Below are positions 9,174-18,377 of a DNA stretch of 64,000 nt, one piece after another. Position 1 is the first letter of the stretch. The number at the start of each line of letters is the position of its first letter. A program made the translations under genes and the position numbers. A model generated the notes under the pieces. It searched no databases, had not been told where the DNA came from, and saw only the letters and a list, made by a program, of their open reading frames with translations. Source of the DNA: Pseudobutyrivibrio xylanivorans (GTDB taxonomy: Bacteria > Bacillota > Clostridia > Lachnospirales > Lachnospiraceae); assembly GCF_008935055.1 (NCBI RefSeq), contig NZ_CP043028.1:757501-821500 (forward strand), given 5' to 3'.

Positions 9174-10223
9174 TTAAAAGTCACCCCAAGTAAATATGTC
9201 ATCATACTTTACGTCGTGCTTAAGCTGACGTCCGATGAGAGCCTCATAATACTTAGGAGAGATTCCTGTACCTGGGCGCTTGTAGTCAAGGTCTTCGAAT
9301 GTAAGAACGTGACCTGCTGGCATATCGTGCTTTGCAACGATTGAGCGCTTGAACTCGTCACGACGGTTCTGATCCTCTACTACTACCTTGTGGTAGTTAC
9401 CAAGCATTGCGTAGCCCTGACGAGCAGCATCACAAATAGCCTTAAGCTCTGCTGGGTCAGCACTAACCTTGTGATCCCATCCTTCCATGTTCTTATCCAT
9501 TGTGAAGTGCTTCTCGATGATGCATACGTTCTTAGCAATACTCATGATTGGTGCAACTGTGCCGATTGTATGATCTGAGTAACCAACTGGATAATCAAAT
9601 ACCATGTTATACATATCAATGTTGTTAAGGTTAACATTCTCATCCTTTGGTGGGTACATAGATACACAGTGAAGGATAACAATCTCGTGACAGCCGCCCT
9701 CTTCAAGAGCCTGAACTGCTGCACAAACATCATCCATACCTGTAAGACCTGTTGAGATAACTACAGGAACACCCTTGCTACCTACGTGTCTAAGGAATGG
9801 AATGTTATCTACATCAAGTGATGCAACCTTAAGATATGGAACGTGAAGCTCATCAACAAGGAAATCTGCACCAGCCATTGAGAATGGTGTAGATACAAAA
9901 TCGATATCAAGCTCCTCGCAGTACTTCTGAAGCATAACGTGCTGCTCCTTTGAAACAGCATATGCCTCCATAACCGACTTTAATGTATAGTCTGTACGGT
10001 TTCTGTAATCATCTCCAAGGAAATAGTTATCCTCATACTTCTTCTTTGAAAAGAGGTCATCTACTGTCCAAGACTGAAGCTTAACGGCGTCAGCACCGCA
10101 CTCCTTTGCTGTCTTGATAAGTGTCTTGGCAAGCTCCATATCACCATTGTGATTAGCACCAAGCTCTGCGATTATATAAGGTCTCTGATTACCTTCTACC
10201 ATTGCCTGATAATTAAATCTCAT
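9174..10223 (-). CDS. N-acetylneuraminate/legionaminate synthase family (NeuB/LegI type)
   Basis: 349 residues from the ATG behind GGAGGACAATT; a longer frame upstream lacks a ribosome site. The NeuB barrel shows YIIAELGANHNGD near the start, DAVKLQSW, TPFSMAGADFL, SDHTIGTV and EKHFTMDK, and ends in a SAF domain (RRDEFKRSIVAKHDM, GTGISPKYY). These enzymes condense phosphoenolpyruvate with a six-carbon amino sugar to a nine-carbon acid. It overlaps the preceding GT2 gene by 11 bases and feeds the CMP-transferase downstream. LegC, LegH and LegG equivalents are not in the window and may lie past the left edge. Confidence 0.88.
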   Translation of the reverse strand: MRFNYQAMVEGNQRPYIIAELGANHNGDMELAKTLIKTAKECGADAVKLQSWTVDDLFSKKKYEDNYFLGDDYRNRTDYTLKSVMEAYAVSKEQHVMLQKYCEELDIDFVSTPFSMAGADFLVDELHVPYLKVASLDVDNIPFLRHVGSKGVPVVISTGLTGMDDVCAAVQALEEGGCHEIVILHCVSMYPPKDENVNLNNIDMYNMVFDYPVGYSDHTIGTVAPIMSIAKNVCIIEKHFTMDKNMEGWDHKVSADPAELKAICDAARQGYAMLGNYHKVVVEDQNRRDEFKRSIVAKHDMPAGHVLTFEDLDYKRPGTGISPKYYEALIGRQLKHDVKYDDIFTWGDF

Positions 10224-11034
10224 AATTGTCCTCCATCTGTATATCACTCCACCAGTATCCCTGGTGATTATTTGAAAGCTTTAGGTCGGATTCTTCCATG
10301 GCCAGAAGCTTAGTTTTCATTTCTTTAAAACAATCATATCTTTCAGAAAGAATACTGTAATGTTTTCTTTTAACATCCAACTCCTTCTTTAAATCTCTGC
10401 TTGTTCCAGCAGTGTTATTCTCATATATACGATAAATTGTTGTAGCATTATCCACCAGCTGTCCTTCGCCTATATCCATTAGAATTCTTGTAAACAGATA
10501 CCAGTCGAAGACAGGTGATTCACACTCATTTAGACTGTCTAAAAACTCATCTGAAATGGCATCCAATCTAATTCCTGTATTTGACAGACCAAGGAAATTT
10601 TGCTGTGATATTAGCTTTACATCCGTCACTGATTCAGGGAGGATTTTGAACACATCTTTGCCATCCTCTGTAACGAATTTATTATAAAAGAATACCTTAG
10701 TTTTGTCTAATTCATAGGCTTTTTTGTACTCTGCAACCCTTGTGGCTGAGCAAGCATCATCTGCATCCACAAGTATTGCCAAATCATATCCCAATTGCTT
10801 GGCTTGCCTAAGCATTTCGATACGAGTACCAACAATCGATAAATGCTTTTCATGGCAATCCACAACAACTGCTGATTCAGGCAAATTTAATTCCTCCAGC
10901 TCATTAGTTGAATAATTATCATTGATTATCAATAAATCAAAGTCTGAGTCGGACTGGTTATCCACAGAGTCTAATAAATCCTGTAGATAAGGCTTAGCTT
11001 GTGTATATATTACTGTTGCTATACATGTTTTCAT
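10213..11034 (-). CDS. glycosyltransferase family 2 (GT-A)
   Basis: 273 residues. The N-terminus TCIATVIYTQAKPYLQDLL and the metal-binding DADD in LAILVDADDACS give the GT-A fold of family 2. The ATG overlaps the TGA of the GT4 gene upstream (ATGA), and its end overlaps the NeuB-like start, so it is tightly coupled within the nonulosonate segment. It probably transfers a sugar to the growing lipid-linked unit; donor unknown. Confidence 0.75.
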   Translation of the reverse strand: MKTCIATVIYTQAKPYLQDLLDSVDNQSDSDFDLLIINDNYSTNELEELNLPESAVVVDCHEKHLSIVGTRIEMLRQAKQLGYDLAILVDADDACSATRVAEYKKAYELDKTKVFFYNKFVTEDGKDVFKILPESVTDVKLISQQNFLGLSNTGIRLDAISDEFLDSLNECESPVFDWYLFTRILMDIGEGQLVDNATTIYRIYENNTAGTSRDLKKELDVKRKHYSILSERYDCFKEMKTKLLAMEESDLKLSNNHQGYWWSDIQMEDNYEI

Positions 11035-12227
11035 CTCATATACTCGTCAATCTCATCCATTAACTTCTTCTTCGAGAAGTGCTCCTTATTGTACGCATAG
11101 GCATTTTCGCCCATCACTCTAAGCTCAGTAGCGGACATATTTCTCATCTTGATAATGTTCATCGCAAGTGCTCTTGCATCACCAATATTTGAGCAAAGTC
11201 CACATTCTGCTTCTCCAATCACTCTAACAGTCTCGCCCTTGGCTGATGCAATAATAGGCATTGCGCAGGCCATATATGACTGAAGCTTTGCTGGAATAGT
11301 CTTTGAAAAAAGGTCGTCATCTGCAAAAGAAAGGAATGCTGCATCACCTGTAGCTAAAATGTCAGGGACCTCTGTCCCCTTCACTCGGCCTGTGAATTCA
11401 AACAAATCCCACACTCCAGCTCTTGTAATACTTTCTTCAAAGGAATGACGTGCACGTCCATCTCCTACAATTGTGAAACGAACATCCTTGATTCCCTCAT
11501 TTCGAATAATAGCTGCTGCCTCAGGTAATATTTCAAGGCCCTGTGCTACACCAATATTTCCTGTAAAAATCACATTGAAGCCCTTGTGGTCCTTCTTTGG
11601 TCTTGGTTCATAGAATTCTTCCGCGTACTGTGCCCAAAAGCTTACCTTATCATGCTCCTCTGTGTCTACGTATTTACGAATTGCCTCCACAAAGCTTGGG
11701 CTACTTCCCCAGATATGAGTACAACCCTTGTAAATCTTTCGAACCATTCTCTCAATCGGCTTAATGATAATAGGATTATGTATTCCTGTTATCATCTCAA
11801 GGTTCTCTGGCCACAGGTCCTGAACATACAAGTAGCATGGCACCTTATGCTTCTTTGCATATGCCACGCCAACCTTGCACTGATGCATCGGAGATGTCTC
11901 AAGCATGAAAACCTCGTCCGCTTCTATTTTTGTGAATAAATTCCAAAAGAAACCAAAGAACGGAAAGCTCAGATAGTTGAGCACAAGTCCAAATTTATTC
12001 TTGCCTCGAGGTATCTCTGGAATGCGATATACCTCAACTCCGTTGATTACTTCTTTTCTCTTCTTAAATAATCCGTAACCAGGATAAACCTTGCCCTCTG
12101 GGTAGTTAGGCAATCCCGTCACTACTGAAACTTTATATCCTCTCTTTACCCATTCAAAAGCAATATCGCTTATGCGAAATGGCTCTGGGTAGAAAAACTG
12201 ACAAACTATTAAAATATGTTTTTTCAT
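11031..12227 (-). CDS. glycosyltransferase GT4, WbuB-like
   Basis: 398 residues from the ATG (a TTG four codons earlier is possible). HILIVCQFFYPEPFRISD at the start, VTGLPNYPEGKVYPGY, YVQDLWPENLE and the C-terminal GNIGVAQGLEILPEAA resemble WbuB, a GT4 enzyme of O-antigen and colanic-type loci that moves acetamido-deoxyhexoses. It has no signal peptide and should act on the cytoplasmic membrane face. It begins nine bases after the DUF2142-like membrane gene's stop. Donor identity is an inference only. Confidence 0.8.
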   Translation of the reverse strand: MKKHILIVCQFFYPEPFRISDIAFEWVKRGYKVSVVTGLPNYPEGKVYPGYGLFKKRKEVINGVEVYRIPEIPRGKNKFGLVLNYLSFPFFGFFWNLFTKIEADEVFMLETSPMHQCKVGVAYAKKHKVPCYLYVQDLWPENLEMITGIHNPIIIKPIERMVRKIYKGCTHIWGSSPSFVEAIRKYVDTEEHDKVSFWAQYAEEFYEPRPKKDHKGFNVIFTGNIGVAQGLEILPEAAAIIRNEGIKDVRFTIVGDGRARHSFEESITRAGVWDLFEFTGRVKGTEVPDILATGDAAFLSFADDDLFSKTIPAKLQSYMACAMPIIASAKGETVRVIGEAECGLCSNIGDARALAMNIIKMRNMSATELRVMGENAYAYNKEHFSKKKLMDEIDEYMR

Positions 12228-12248
12228 ATATTCTCTCAATACTTTTTA

Positions 12249-13910
12249 TTACATTTCAAATGGCATTGGCATTCCATCTCTTAAATGAAGTAAGAAATAG
12301 AGCAGACCACACATTGCATATATCAAAGTGAGGTTTTGTACGTAAATCAATGTCAATGCTAATTTGTTTTCCTTGGCATCTGTGCCAAGAATGATACATA
12401 AAGCCATATATAATGGAATTAAATATCTAAAAGAAATCTGAATTCTCTGGCTTTCGATAGGTGTAAATCTAGTCATGCATCCAACAAAAATACCTACTAG
12501 GCAAATGAATATTCCCAAGCCTAAGAATATGTACTGCCACTTTGTAAGTCTCTTGCCTTTTATGAAAATAATTCCTGCTATCATAATCAAGAGCATCACA
12601 ATTATGCAGGCCATTGGTACCTGTGCATTCAGATTTGTATGACCAATCTCGCTACCAACTACGTGCTTGATATTGAACCAAAAATCTGACTTAATACCAT
12701 CCCACGCAAACTTGAAGGTCTCAAGCTTGTGACCCTTGAAATACTCCCAGCTCCATACCTGTCTGGTTGGATCGACCTCTGATACTGATTCATTGCTTGA
12801 CCAGAAGATAAGGCTGTATACCTTCCAAAAATACTTAACGAATACTTTCTTAAACACTACCGCTGCTCCCGCAATCAGCACTGCCAAAATACCATACTCG
12901 TACCACTTTTTGCTAAGAACTACATCGCTCCACCATTTCTTTACCGGAATAGCAAAAATCCAAATTGCAAATATTACATAAACAGTCTTGTTTGGAATAA
13001 GGAATACTACACAGATTCCAAGAATTATCAAATCCCATGCATGCAACTTCACCTGTGGCTGTCCATAATACAGACACAACGTGAGCAATGCAAGTGAAAA
13101 CAGAATACTCATGTTGTCATAAGAATATGAACTACATAAGTGAATTAATGTTGGGAAAAATGCAAAAGTAAAAAACTGATGACGTCCAACTGGAAGGAGT
13201 TTTAATGCAATCCATCCCGCTATAATCAGAGAGAGTGAATTCATAAAGCGTCCCATAAATATAACGCCAGCAAATCCAAAGCCAAGCAATCTGGCTATAG
13301 TAATTCCAACTGCTGACACTAAATATCTTGATGCCTTTGTTGGGTTAATATGGCACTCCACATTATCCTGCAAATCTTCACCATGCTTAAACCAATTACC
13401 ATTTGCCAAAATAGCATATTCATAAGGGAAGGTCACATCCACATAAGGCATCATATAATAATCCTCAGCCCTCATGTAGAAGAAGGATTCGTCAGTCCAT
13501 ATCATCTGATGATATTTATCCAGACCAAGATTGTGATCCTTCATTCCCATCATGATATTTGAGCAATGATATGCACTGTAATAATGCTGAACCTCATCAA
13601 CTCCAGAGATAGGAGGCATGACGAGCTGCATACAAAATGTCCAAGCAATGGACATGATGACGAATAACCTTGGATAATTCCATTTCTTATCAAGCAAAAG
13701 CTTTCTCAAAACATAAATCGTAATTGCAATCATCACGATGAAAATAATTCCGAAATAAAAGTTTGTTTTCTTTGTTGCTGCACTGTTAAAGCAATTCCTG
13801 AAATAAAAAATCAAGGCGTAAACAATACTAATTGCCCCAGCTAAAACTGCGGCAATTTTCACGGCTTTGTCTCTATTCATATCTGAAAAATACTGTTTTA
13901 TTCTTTCCAT
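12249..13910 (-). CDS. DUF2142-like polytopic membrane protein
   Basis: 553 residues with about a dozen hydrophobic helices. After helix three comes MPPISGVDEVQHYYSAYH, matching the acidic DE-x2-H outer-loop signature of DUF2142 and related GT-C lipid-sugar-dependent transferases. Such proteins may add side sugars from polyprenyl carriers outside the membrane. It lies eight bases after the CBS-nucleotidyltransferase gene. The catalytic role is not proven for this family. Confidence 0.65.
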   Translation of the reverse strand: MERIKQYFSDMNRDKAVKIAAVLAGAISIVYALIFYFRNCFNSAATKKTNFYFGIIFIVMIAITIYVLRKLLLDKKWNYPRLFVIMSIAWTFCMQLVMPPISGVDEVQHYYSAYHCSNIMMGMKDHNLGLDKYHQMIWTDESFFYMRAEDYYMMPYVDVTFPYEYAILANGNWFKHGEDLQDNVECHINPTKASRYLVSAVGITIARLLGFGFAGVIFMGRFMNSLSLIIAGWIALKLLPVGRHQFFTFAFFPTLIHLCSSYSYDNMSILFSLALLTLCLYYGQPQVKLHAWDLIILGICVVFLIPNKTVYVIFAIWIFAIPVKKWWSDVVLSKKWYEYGILAVLIAGAAVVFKKVFVKYFWKVYSLIFWSSNESVSEVDPTRQVWSWEYFKGHKLETFKFAWDGIKSDFWFNIKHVVGSEIGHTNLNAQVPMACIIVMLLIMIAGIIFIKGKRLTKWQYIFLGLGIFICLVGIFVGCMTRFTPIESQRIQISFRYLIPLYMALCIILGTDAKENKLALTLIYVQNLTLIYAMCGLLYFLLHLRDGMPMPFEM

Positions 13911-13918
13911 TATTTTCC

Positions 13919-14959
13919 CTATTTTCCTCTTAGACGACTTTCCATCTTGTTGAGCTCGTCAAGCTGTCCCATATCCATCCACGAATTCTCGTTGATAGGA
14001 TAAACACCAACCTTTTTTCCATCATTCTTGATGCGATTAATAATGTCTGGGAAGCCAATAAACTCGCCATCTTTGATATAGTCGAATACCTCTGGCTCTA
14101 CAATGTAAATACCTGTATTTGTAAAGAAGCTAAACTCTGGCTTCTCCTTCATATCTGTAATATTTCCGTGCTCACCAAACTCTACCACGCCGTAAGCAAC
14201 CTGAAAATTTCTAAGAGAGCACACCATAGTAATTACATTGCCCTCTTTTTTGTGATGCTCATAAATCTTCGAGTAATCATCCTCTATAAGAATGTCACAG
14301 TTTGTAAGGATAAATGTCTCATCAAGCTTCCCACGAAGGAGTGAAAGCCCACCACCTGTTCCAAGTGGTGTATCCTCATCTGCATACTCAATCTCATATG
14401 GCACACTCGCCTCAGAAAAATATGACTTAATCATGTTTTTCTTGTGGTTAACAATCATAATCATTCTGCTGATGCCGTACTCTGCAAATCCATCGAAAAT
14501 AAGCTCTGCAATAGGCTTCTCCCCAACAGGAATAAGTGGCTTTGGCAAAATGCGTGTGTAAGGATAAAGGCGTGTACCTTTTCCGCCAGCCATCATAACA
14601 ACTGGTGTAGTAAGGTTGCTCTGATGTGTTCGCTTTCCGGCGCTCCAGAAAACAGTGTCAATAACAACGCCATTATCATCAACAATAGGAACACCTTCGA
14701 TATTGTGACGGCTAAGGAATTCCTTGGCACCATCTCTATCATCTTCTTTCATTGTGCGAGGATGATAGTTTGCAATCTTGCTGACTACCTCGTTTAAATC
14801 TCCACCTGAAAGAATAAAACGACGCACGTCGCCTTCTGAAAGTGCTGCTATTAGCTTCATGTCTTCATCAACAATGAAGACAGTACGTCTGGCACTCTCA
14901 TCGAAGGTTTTCATAGCCTGTAAAATTGTATCTGTCTCTTTTATAAATACATTTTCCAT
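13919..14959 (-). CDS. CBS-domain nucleotidyltransferase (PtmE-like GlcN-1-P guanylyltransferase)
   Basis: 347 residues from the ATG of MENVFIKE; upstream in-frame ATGs lack good ribosome sites. Residues 1-115 are a pair of CBS domains (FIVDEDMKLIAALSEGDVR, IEGVPIVDDNGVV). Residues 120-345 are a sugar nucleotidyltransferase (MMAGGKGTRLYPYT, ILPKPLIPVGEKP, PLGTGGGL, MDMGQ). The same fusion is found in Campylobacter PtmE, which makes GDP-glucosamine for legionaminic acid. The adjacent LegB-like dehydratase supports this role. Mannose-1-phosphate guanylyltransferase is the alternative. The CBS pair suggests nucleotide control. Confidence 0.75.
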   Translation of the reverse strand: MENVFIKETDTILQAMKTFDESARRTVFIVDEDMKLIAALSEGDVRRFILSGGDLNEVVSKIANYHPRTMKEDDRDGAKEFLSRHNIEGVPIVDDNGVVIDTVFWSAGKRTHQSNLTTPVVMMAGGKGTRLYPYTRILPKPLIPVGEKPIAELIFDGFAEYGISRMIMIVNHKKNMIKSYFSEASVPYEIEYADEDTPLGTGGGLSLLRGKLDETFILTNCDILIEDDYSKIYEHHKKEGNVITMVCSLRNFQVAYGVVEFGEHGNITDMKEKPEFSFFTNTGIYIVEPEVFDYIKDGEFIGFPDIINRIKNDGKKVGVYPINENSWMDMGQLDELNKMESRLRGK

Positions 14960-15003
14960 ATATTTTCTCATATAATACATATTTAAATATATCATAGCCA
15001 TAC

Positions 15004-15093
15004 ATAGACACGCTTTCGCTCTTATTCGCTCATTCCCCTACATAAGATGCTGCTATAGCACCATCTAAGTAGGGATGGCTCATCAAGGTCTAT
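15004..15093. repeat. 84-bp structured repeat, copy 1
   Basis: The core between GACACGC and AAGGTC is 84 bases and matches a second copy near 27.9 kb at 81 positions. Outer arms here are ATAGAC/GTCTAT; inside are CCCTAC/GTAGGG and AGATG-x-TGCTA/TAGCA-x-CATCT. The arms differ from those of the other copy but remain complementary. It lies between the LegB-like and PtmE-like genes. Confidence 0.8.
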
Positions 15094-15135
15094 TGTATTG
15101 GCTATTCTATATTTAAATATTTACTTTCCAAATAA

Positions 15136-16116
15136 TTAAATATTGTAAATATCTACTTTGTATTTATCTAAGTTATTACGAAGGAACTCAATTGTCTCGG
15201 CAAGGCCCTGCTCGAAGGTGTACTGTGGCTTCCAGTCTGTGAGCTGAAGAATCTTCTGGTTAGAACCAAGGAGACGATTAACCTCAGACTTCTCTGGACG
15301 AAGTCTATCCTCATCGCAGATAATCTTTGCATTTGGATTAATCTGACGGATAAGCTCTTCAGCAAGCTGTCCGATAGAGATTTCCTTCTGAGTAGCAATG
15401 TTGATTTCCTGACCGATAGTCTTGTCGCTTTCATACATAGCGATGAAACCAGCAGCTGTATCCTTTACATAATTGAAATCACGTGTTGGTGTAAGTGAAC
15501 CAAGCTTGATTTCTTCCTTACCTGCAAGAAGCTGTGTGATGATTGTAGGAATAACAGCACGAGCTGACTGACGTGGACCGAATGTATTAAATGGACGCAC
15601 AATTGTAACAGGTAAATCGAATGAACGGTAGAATGACTCTGCAAGTCTGTCTGCACCAATCTTTGTAGCAGAGTATGGTGACTGGCCCTGATATGGGTGC
15701 TTCTCATCGATAGGTACATACTGAGCTGTTCCATAAACCTCTGATGTAGATGTAACAAGAACACGCTTTGTACCAAGGTCTCTTGCAGCCTGAAGGATGT
15801 TAAGAGTTCCCTTGATGTTTGTATCTACATATGCATCTGGGCTGTGATATGAGAATGGAATAGCGATAAGTGCTGCAAGATGGAATACTGCATCGCAGCC
15901 CTTCATAGCCTCGCGAACACCGTTAGGGTCACGGACATCACCTGCAAATACCTCTACATGATCCATGATGCTCTTATCAAGAGTATCAAGCCATCCCCAG
16001 TTATTAAACGAATTGTAGTAAACAAAAGCCTTTACTTCATAGCCCTTCTTTACCAACTCCTCTACTAAATGTGAACCAATGAATCCATCAGATCCTGTAA
16101 CTAAAACCTTACTCAT
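15136..16116 (-). CDS. legB: NAD-dependent 4,6-dehydratase, LegB-like
   Basis: 326 residues. Extended SDR fold with KVLVTGSDGFIGSHLVEEL, VFAGDVRDPNGV, TSTSEVYGTA and catalytic SPYSATKIGAD (YxxxK). The middle (FVYYNSFNNWGWLD, ALIAIPFSYHSPDAYVDTN, NTFGPRQSARAVIPT) closely fits the LegB subfamily, which converts GDP- or UDP-GlcNAc to the 4-keto-6-deoxy sugar at the start of legionaminic acid synthesis. GGAGG precedes the ATG. It is next to the PtmE-like gene and a few genes from the NeuB/NeuA pair. Confidence 0.85.
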   Translation of the reverse strand: MSKVLVTGSDGFIGSHLVEELVKKGYEVKAFVYYNSFNNWGWLDTLDKSIMDHVEVFAGDVRDPNGVREAMKGCDAVFHLAALIAIPFSYHSPDAYVDTNIKGTLNILQAARDLGTKRVLVTSTSEVYGTAQYVPIDEKHPYQGQSPYSATKIGADRLAESFYRSFDLPVTIVRPFNTFGPRQSARAVIPTIITQLLAGKEEIKLGSLTPTRDFNYVKDTAAGFIAMYESDKTIGQEINIATQKEISIGQLAEELIRQINPNAKIICDEDRLRPEKSEVNRLLGSNQKILQLTDWKPQYTFEQGLAETIEFLRNNLDKYKVDIYNI

Positions 16117-16139
16117 TCAAAATTCCTCCAAATTACTTC

Positions 16140-16272
16140 AGCAGCATCCTACTATCTCATGCTCCCGCAGGGCACCCCTCGTACCTTCGCTAGGCAACTT
16201 TCCCCTTCGGGGCGTCCTCCTAGCTCGGCATGATACTTCCCTGCTCGCGCTTGCCTAATCTGTGTAGCTGCT
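16140..16272. repeat. nested GC-rich palindrome
   Basis: The gap between the KpsS-like and LegB-like genes holds four nested stems: AGCAGC/GCTGCT, TCATGC/GCATGA, GCTAGG/CCTAGC, and a central CCCC-TTC-GGGG hairpin. No open frame or U-tract. It differs from the GTTACG family and its relation to it is unknown. Confidence 0.6.
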
Positions 16273-16275
16273 TGA

Positions 16276-17703
16276 TTATTCACCCTTTATTTCCTGAAAA
16301 TACTCATACATCGATTTTGCTACCAGCGTAATGTTTTCGTCCTTCAAACGATCTTCGCTCATTACGTAGGTATTACCCTCGCGGGCGCAGCTCATATAGA
16401 CTGCCAAATACTGAATTATTTCCTCACGAGATGGACGCTTGTAGTTTGCAAGTGCGCTCTCGTAATTTCCAAAGACCTCCTCAAGGTGCATAACACCAGG
16501 AGCTCCTGTATAAACAATATCTCCACTCATAAATACTGGGTGGCGAAGAAGCATTGCTTCCTGCCCTGCCGTACCTGTAAGTGTAGCAACACATTCACTC
16601 TTATCTATAAGCTTCAGCGAATCCTCCCATGGGTCAATAAGAACCACGTTTGGATACTGATTAAACTGCTCATAGAAGCTGTTTGGACGAATTCCAAGGA
16701 ATGAATAATGCTCCTTAACATAAAGTACAGTATCTGCAGGTAAAGATTTTACCAAATTATCGATGAAATATAGCTGCTTTTCATACTTTTGTGCACATAC
16801 AATTGTTGTAGCCTCTGGCTGCAGATGAAGTGGGAAGTACACAAACTTCTTTGAATAATCCGCCTTCTTAAAATACTTCTTAGCCTTCTGATATCTGAAA
16901 TACCACTTAATAGGGTCCATTGTAGCTTCATAAGCCTTGTAATAAATATATGAACCCTTGTCCCTTGTATGTGGATTGAAAAATCTCTGTCTGATGTAGA
17001 AAAGTGGCAAAATAAAAAACTTTGCCTTCCATTTTGGCTTTTTCCCCGAGAACTGCATAAATGCTGGCTTAGACTGCTTTTCCTCAAACTTTGTAAGGAA
17101 AGCCTCCGCCTCTGCACGCTGCTCCTCTGTTACAGGGATGTCAGCATAGTTCTTAGGCATATTATAAATCTTTTCAAATGGGTCATTTAAAATATAATGA
17201 TGAGTCAAATCCTTGCCACAAGCTCTCATAAACATAAGAGAATAATAGCCTGTGCCAGTCTTCTTTCCTACCAGATATGCGGCGTAGGTGAGGAAGGTTG
17301 CAATAACCTCATCATAGAAGAAATCCACATTATAGGTTGTAAATACATACTCCCAAAAAGCGATAAGACCAGCTGCTGTATGCACACAATAATCATAATC
17401 GCGATAAATCAAAAATCTGTCAGTGTATATGTATTTCCACATAGGTGCTGCATCATACTTTTTCTCGTACTCTGCCAGCTTTTCAAGAGTAAACTCATCC
17501 CAATGTTCATTCATAAAGGACGACATATCACATACTACAACCTCATCCTTATCGAACTTATCATAGATATATTTTGACTCTTTTTTATCGCAGGTGATAA
17601 ACACTCCGCGAACCTGATCATCGTGGTTTTCTTTTATTTTTTTATATACGGCAGGTGAAAAATCATTAAATGGATGCCTTGCCATAAAACAAATAGTGTA
17701 CAA
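16276..17703 (-). CDS. capsule polysaccharide synthesis protein, KpsS/KpsC-like
   Basis: 475 residues, no signal peptide. The C-terminal half has FVYFPLHLQPEATT, VKEHYSFLG, DSLKLIDKSECVATLTGTAG and EAMLLRHPVF, the pattern of the capsule-synthesis family that includes beta-Kdo transferases KpsS and KpsC. The start codon is TTG with AGGAG eight bases upstream. In this locus it might use a CMP-activated acid such as the predicted CMP-nonulosonate; that is inference. It follows the PIG-L gene after 11 bases. Confidence 0.7.
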   Translation of the reverse strand: MYTICFMARHPFNDFSPAVYKKIKENHDDQVRGVFITCDKKESKYIYDKFDKDEVVVCDMSSFMNEHWDEFTLEKLAEYEKKYDAAPMWKYIYTDRFLIYRDYDYCVHTAAGLIAFWEYVFTTYNVDFFYDEVIATFLTYAAYLVGKKTGTGYYSLMFMRACGKDLTHHYILNDPFEKIYNMPKNYADIPVTEEQRAEAEAFLTKFEEKQSKPAFMQFSGKKPKWKAKFFILPLFYIRQRFFNPHTRDKGSYIYYKAYEATMDPIKWYFRYQKAKKYFKKADYSKKFVYFPLHLQPEATTIVCAQKYEKQLYFIDNLVKSLPADTVLYVKEHYSFLGIRPNSFYEQFNQYPNVVLIDPWEDSLKLIDKSECVATLTGTAGQEAMLLRHPVFMSGDIVYTGAPGVMHLEEVFGNYESALANYKRPSREEIIQYLAVYMSCAREGNTYVMSEDRLKDENITLVAKSMYEYFQEIKGE

Positions 17704-17714
17704 TTTATTATCTC

Positions 17715-18377
17715 CTAATCCATTCGGCTTTTTACCAAATAAAAGCTTTCGGCATATTTATAGTGTGAAGTTGCTCCACGATAGGCAGCCATCCCTCTGA
17801 TTGCATCTTCATTTCTAGGAAATGGTGGCTCATCAATTTCGCTTTTATAAGTCTTCATAATCTCAATTTTCTTGTCGATGTAATCCGTTACATCAAAGAA
17901 AACATTTGGAACAAATCCATTTTCACGGTCTGCCTGATCTGTCTCAGAAATAATCTCCATACATAGCACATTCTTCAGGTATGGAGCCCTGAAGGCCTTT
18001 GTGCAGGAATAAATAGCCTCGTAAATCACACGATGATCCGAATGAACATCATGCTTGTAAGGCACAAATAGTACATCAGGCTTTACCTCTTCCAAAACAT
18101 TCTTAAGAATTGGAATTAGGTCACCCAAATCGTATTTATCAACTCCGGCTGGCTCAAGCTCAAGATTATAAAGTGCCTCAAATCCGTATGCTTTTCTTAC
18201 AATCTCAATTTCAGCATTTCGCTCGGCGACACGCTCTTCGGTGTAGCCATATTCAGTCTTCATATTTGTTATATTAAGCCAAAAAATATGATGGCCCTGA
18301 GCCTTTAACTTTAAAAGTGTTCCACCTGCTCCAAGTGTTTCATCATCTGGATGTGGCGAAATAACAAGTATATTCAT
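17715..18377 (-). CDS. PIG-L/LmbE family deacetylase
   Basis: 220 residues. NILVISPHPDDETLGAGG holds the zinc-binding HPDDE motif, and PYKHDVHSDHRV supplies the second histidine cluster. Family members remove N-acetyl groups from sugar or glycan substrates with zinc. Its ATG overlaps the formyltransferase stop by one base (TAATG), so the two are coupled; deacetylation followed by formylation of the freed amine is an attractive but unproven reading of the pair. Confidence 0.85.
   Translation of the reverse strand: MNILVISPHPDDETLGAGGTLLKLKAQGHHIFWLNITNMKTEYGYTEERVAERNAEIEIVRKAYGFEALYNLELEPAGVDKYDLGDLIPILKNVLEEVKPDVLFVPYKHDVHSDHRVIYEAIYSCTKAFRAPYLKNVLCMEIISETDQADRENGFVPNVFFDVTDYIDKKIEIMKTYKSEIDEPPFPRNEDAIRGMAAYRGATSHYKYAESFYLVKSRMD

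Noticed and set aside
11586..11939. 117-residue open frame on the plus strand
   Set aside because: Antisense shadow of the WbuB-like transferase, with no ribosome site.
14444..14797. 117-residue open frame on the plus strand
   Set aside because: It is antisense to the PtmE-like gene, lacks a ribosome site and has no recognisable protein features.
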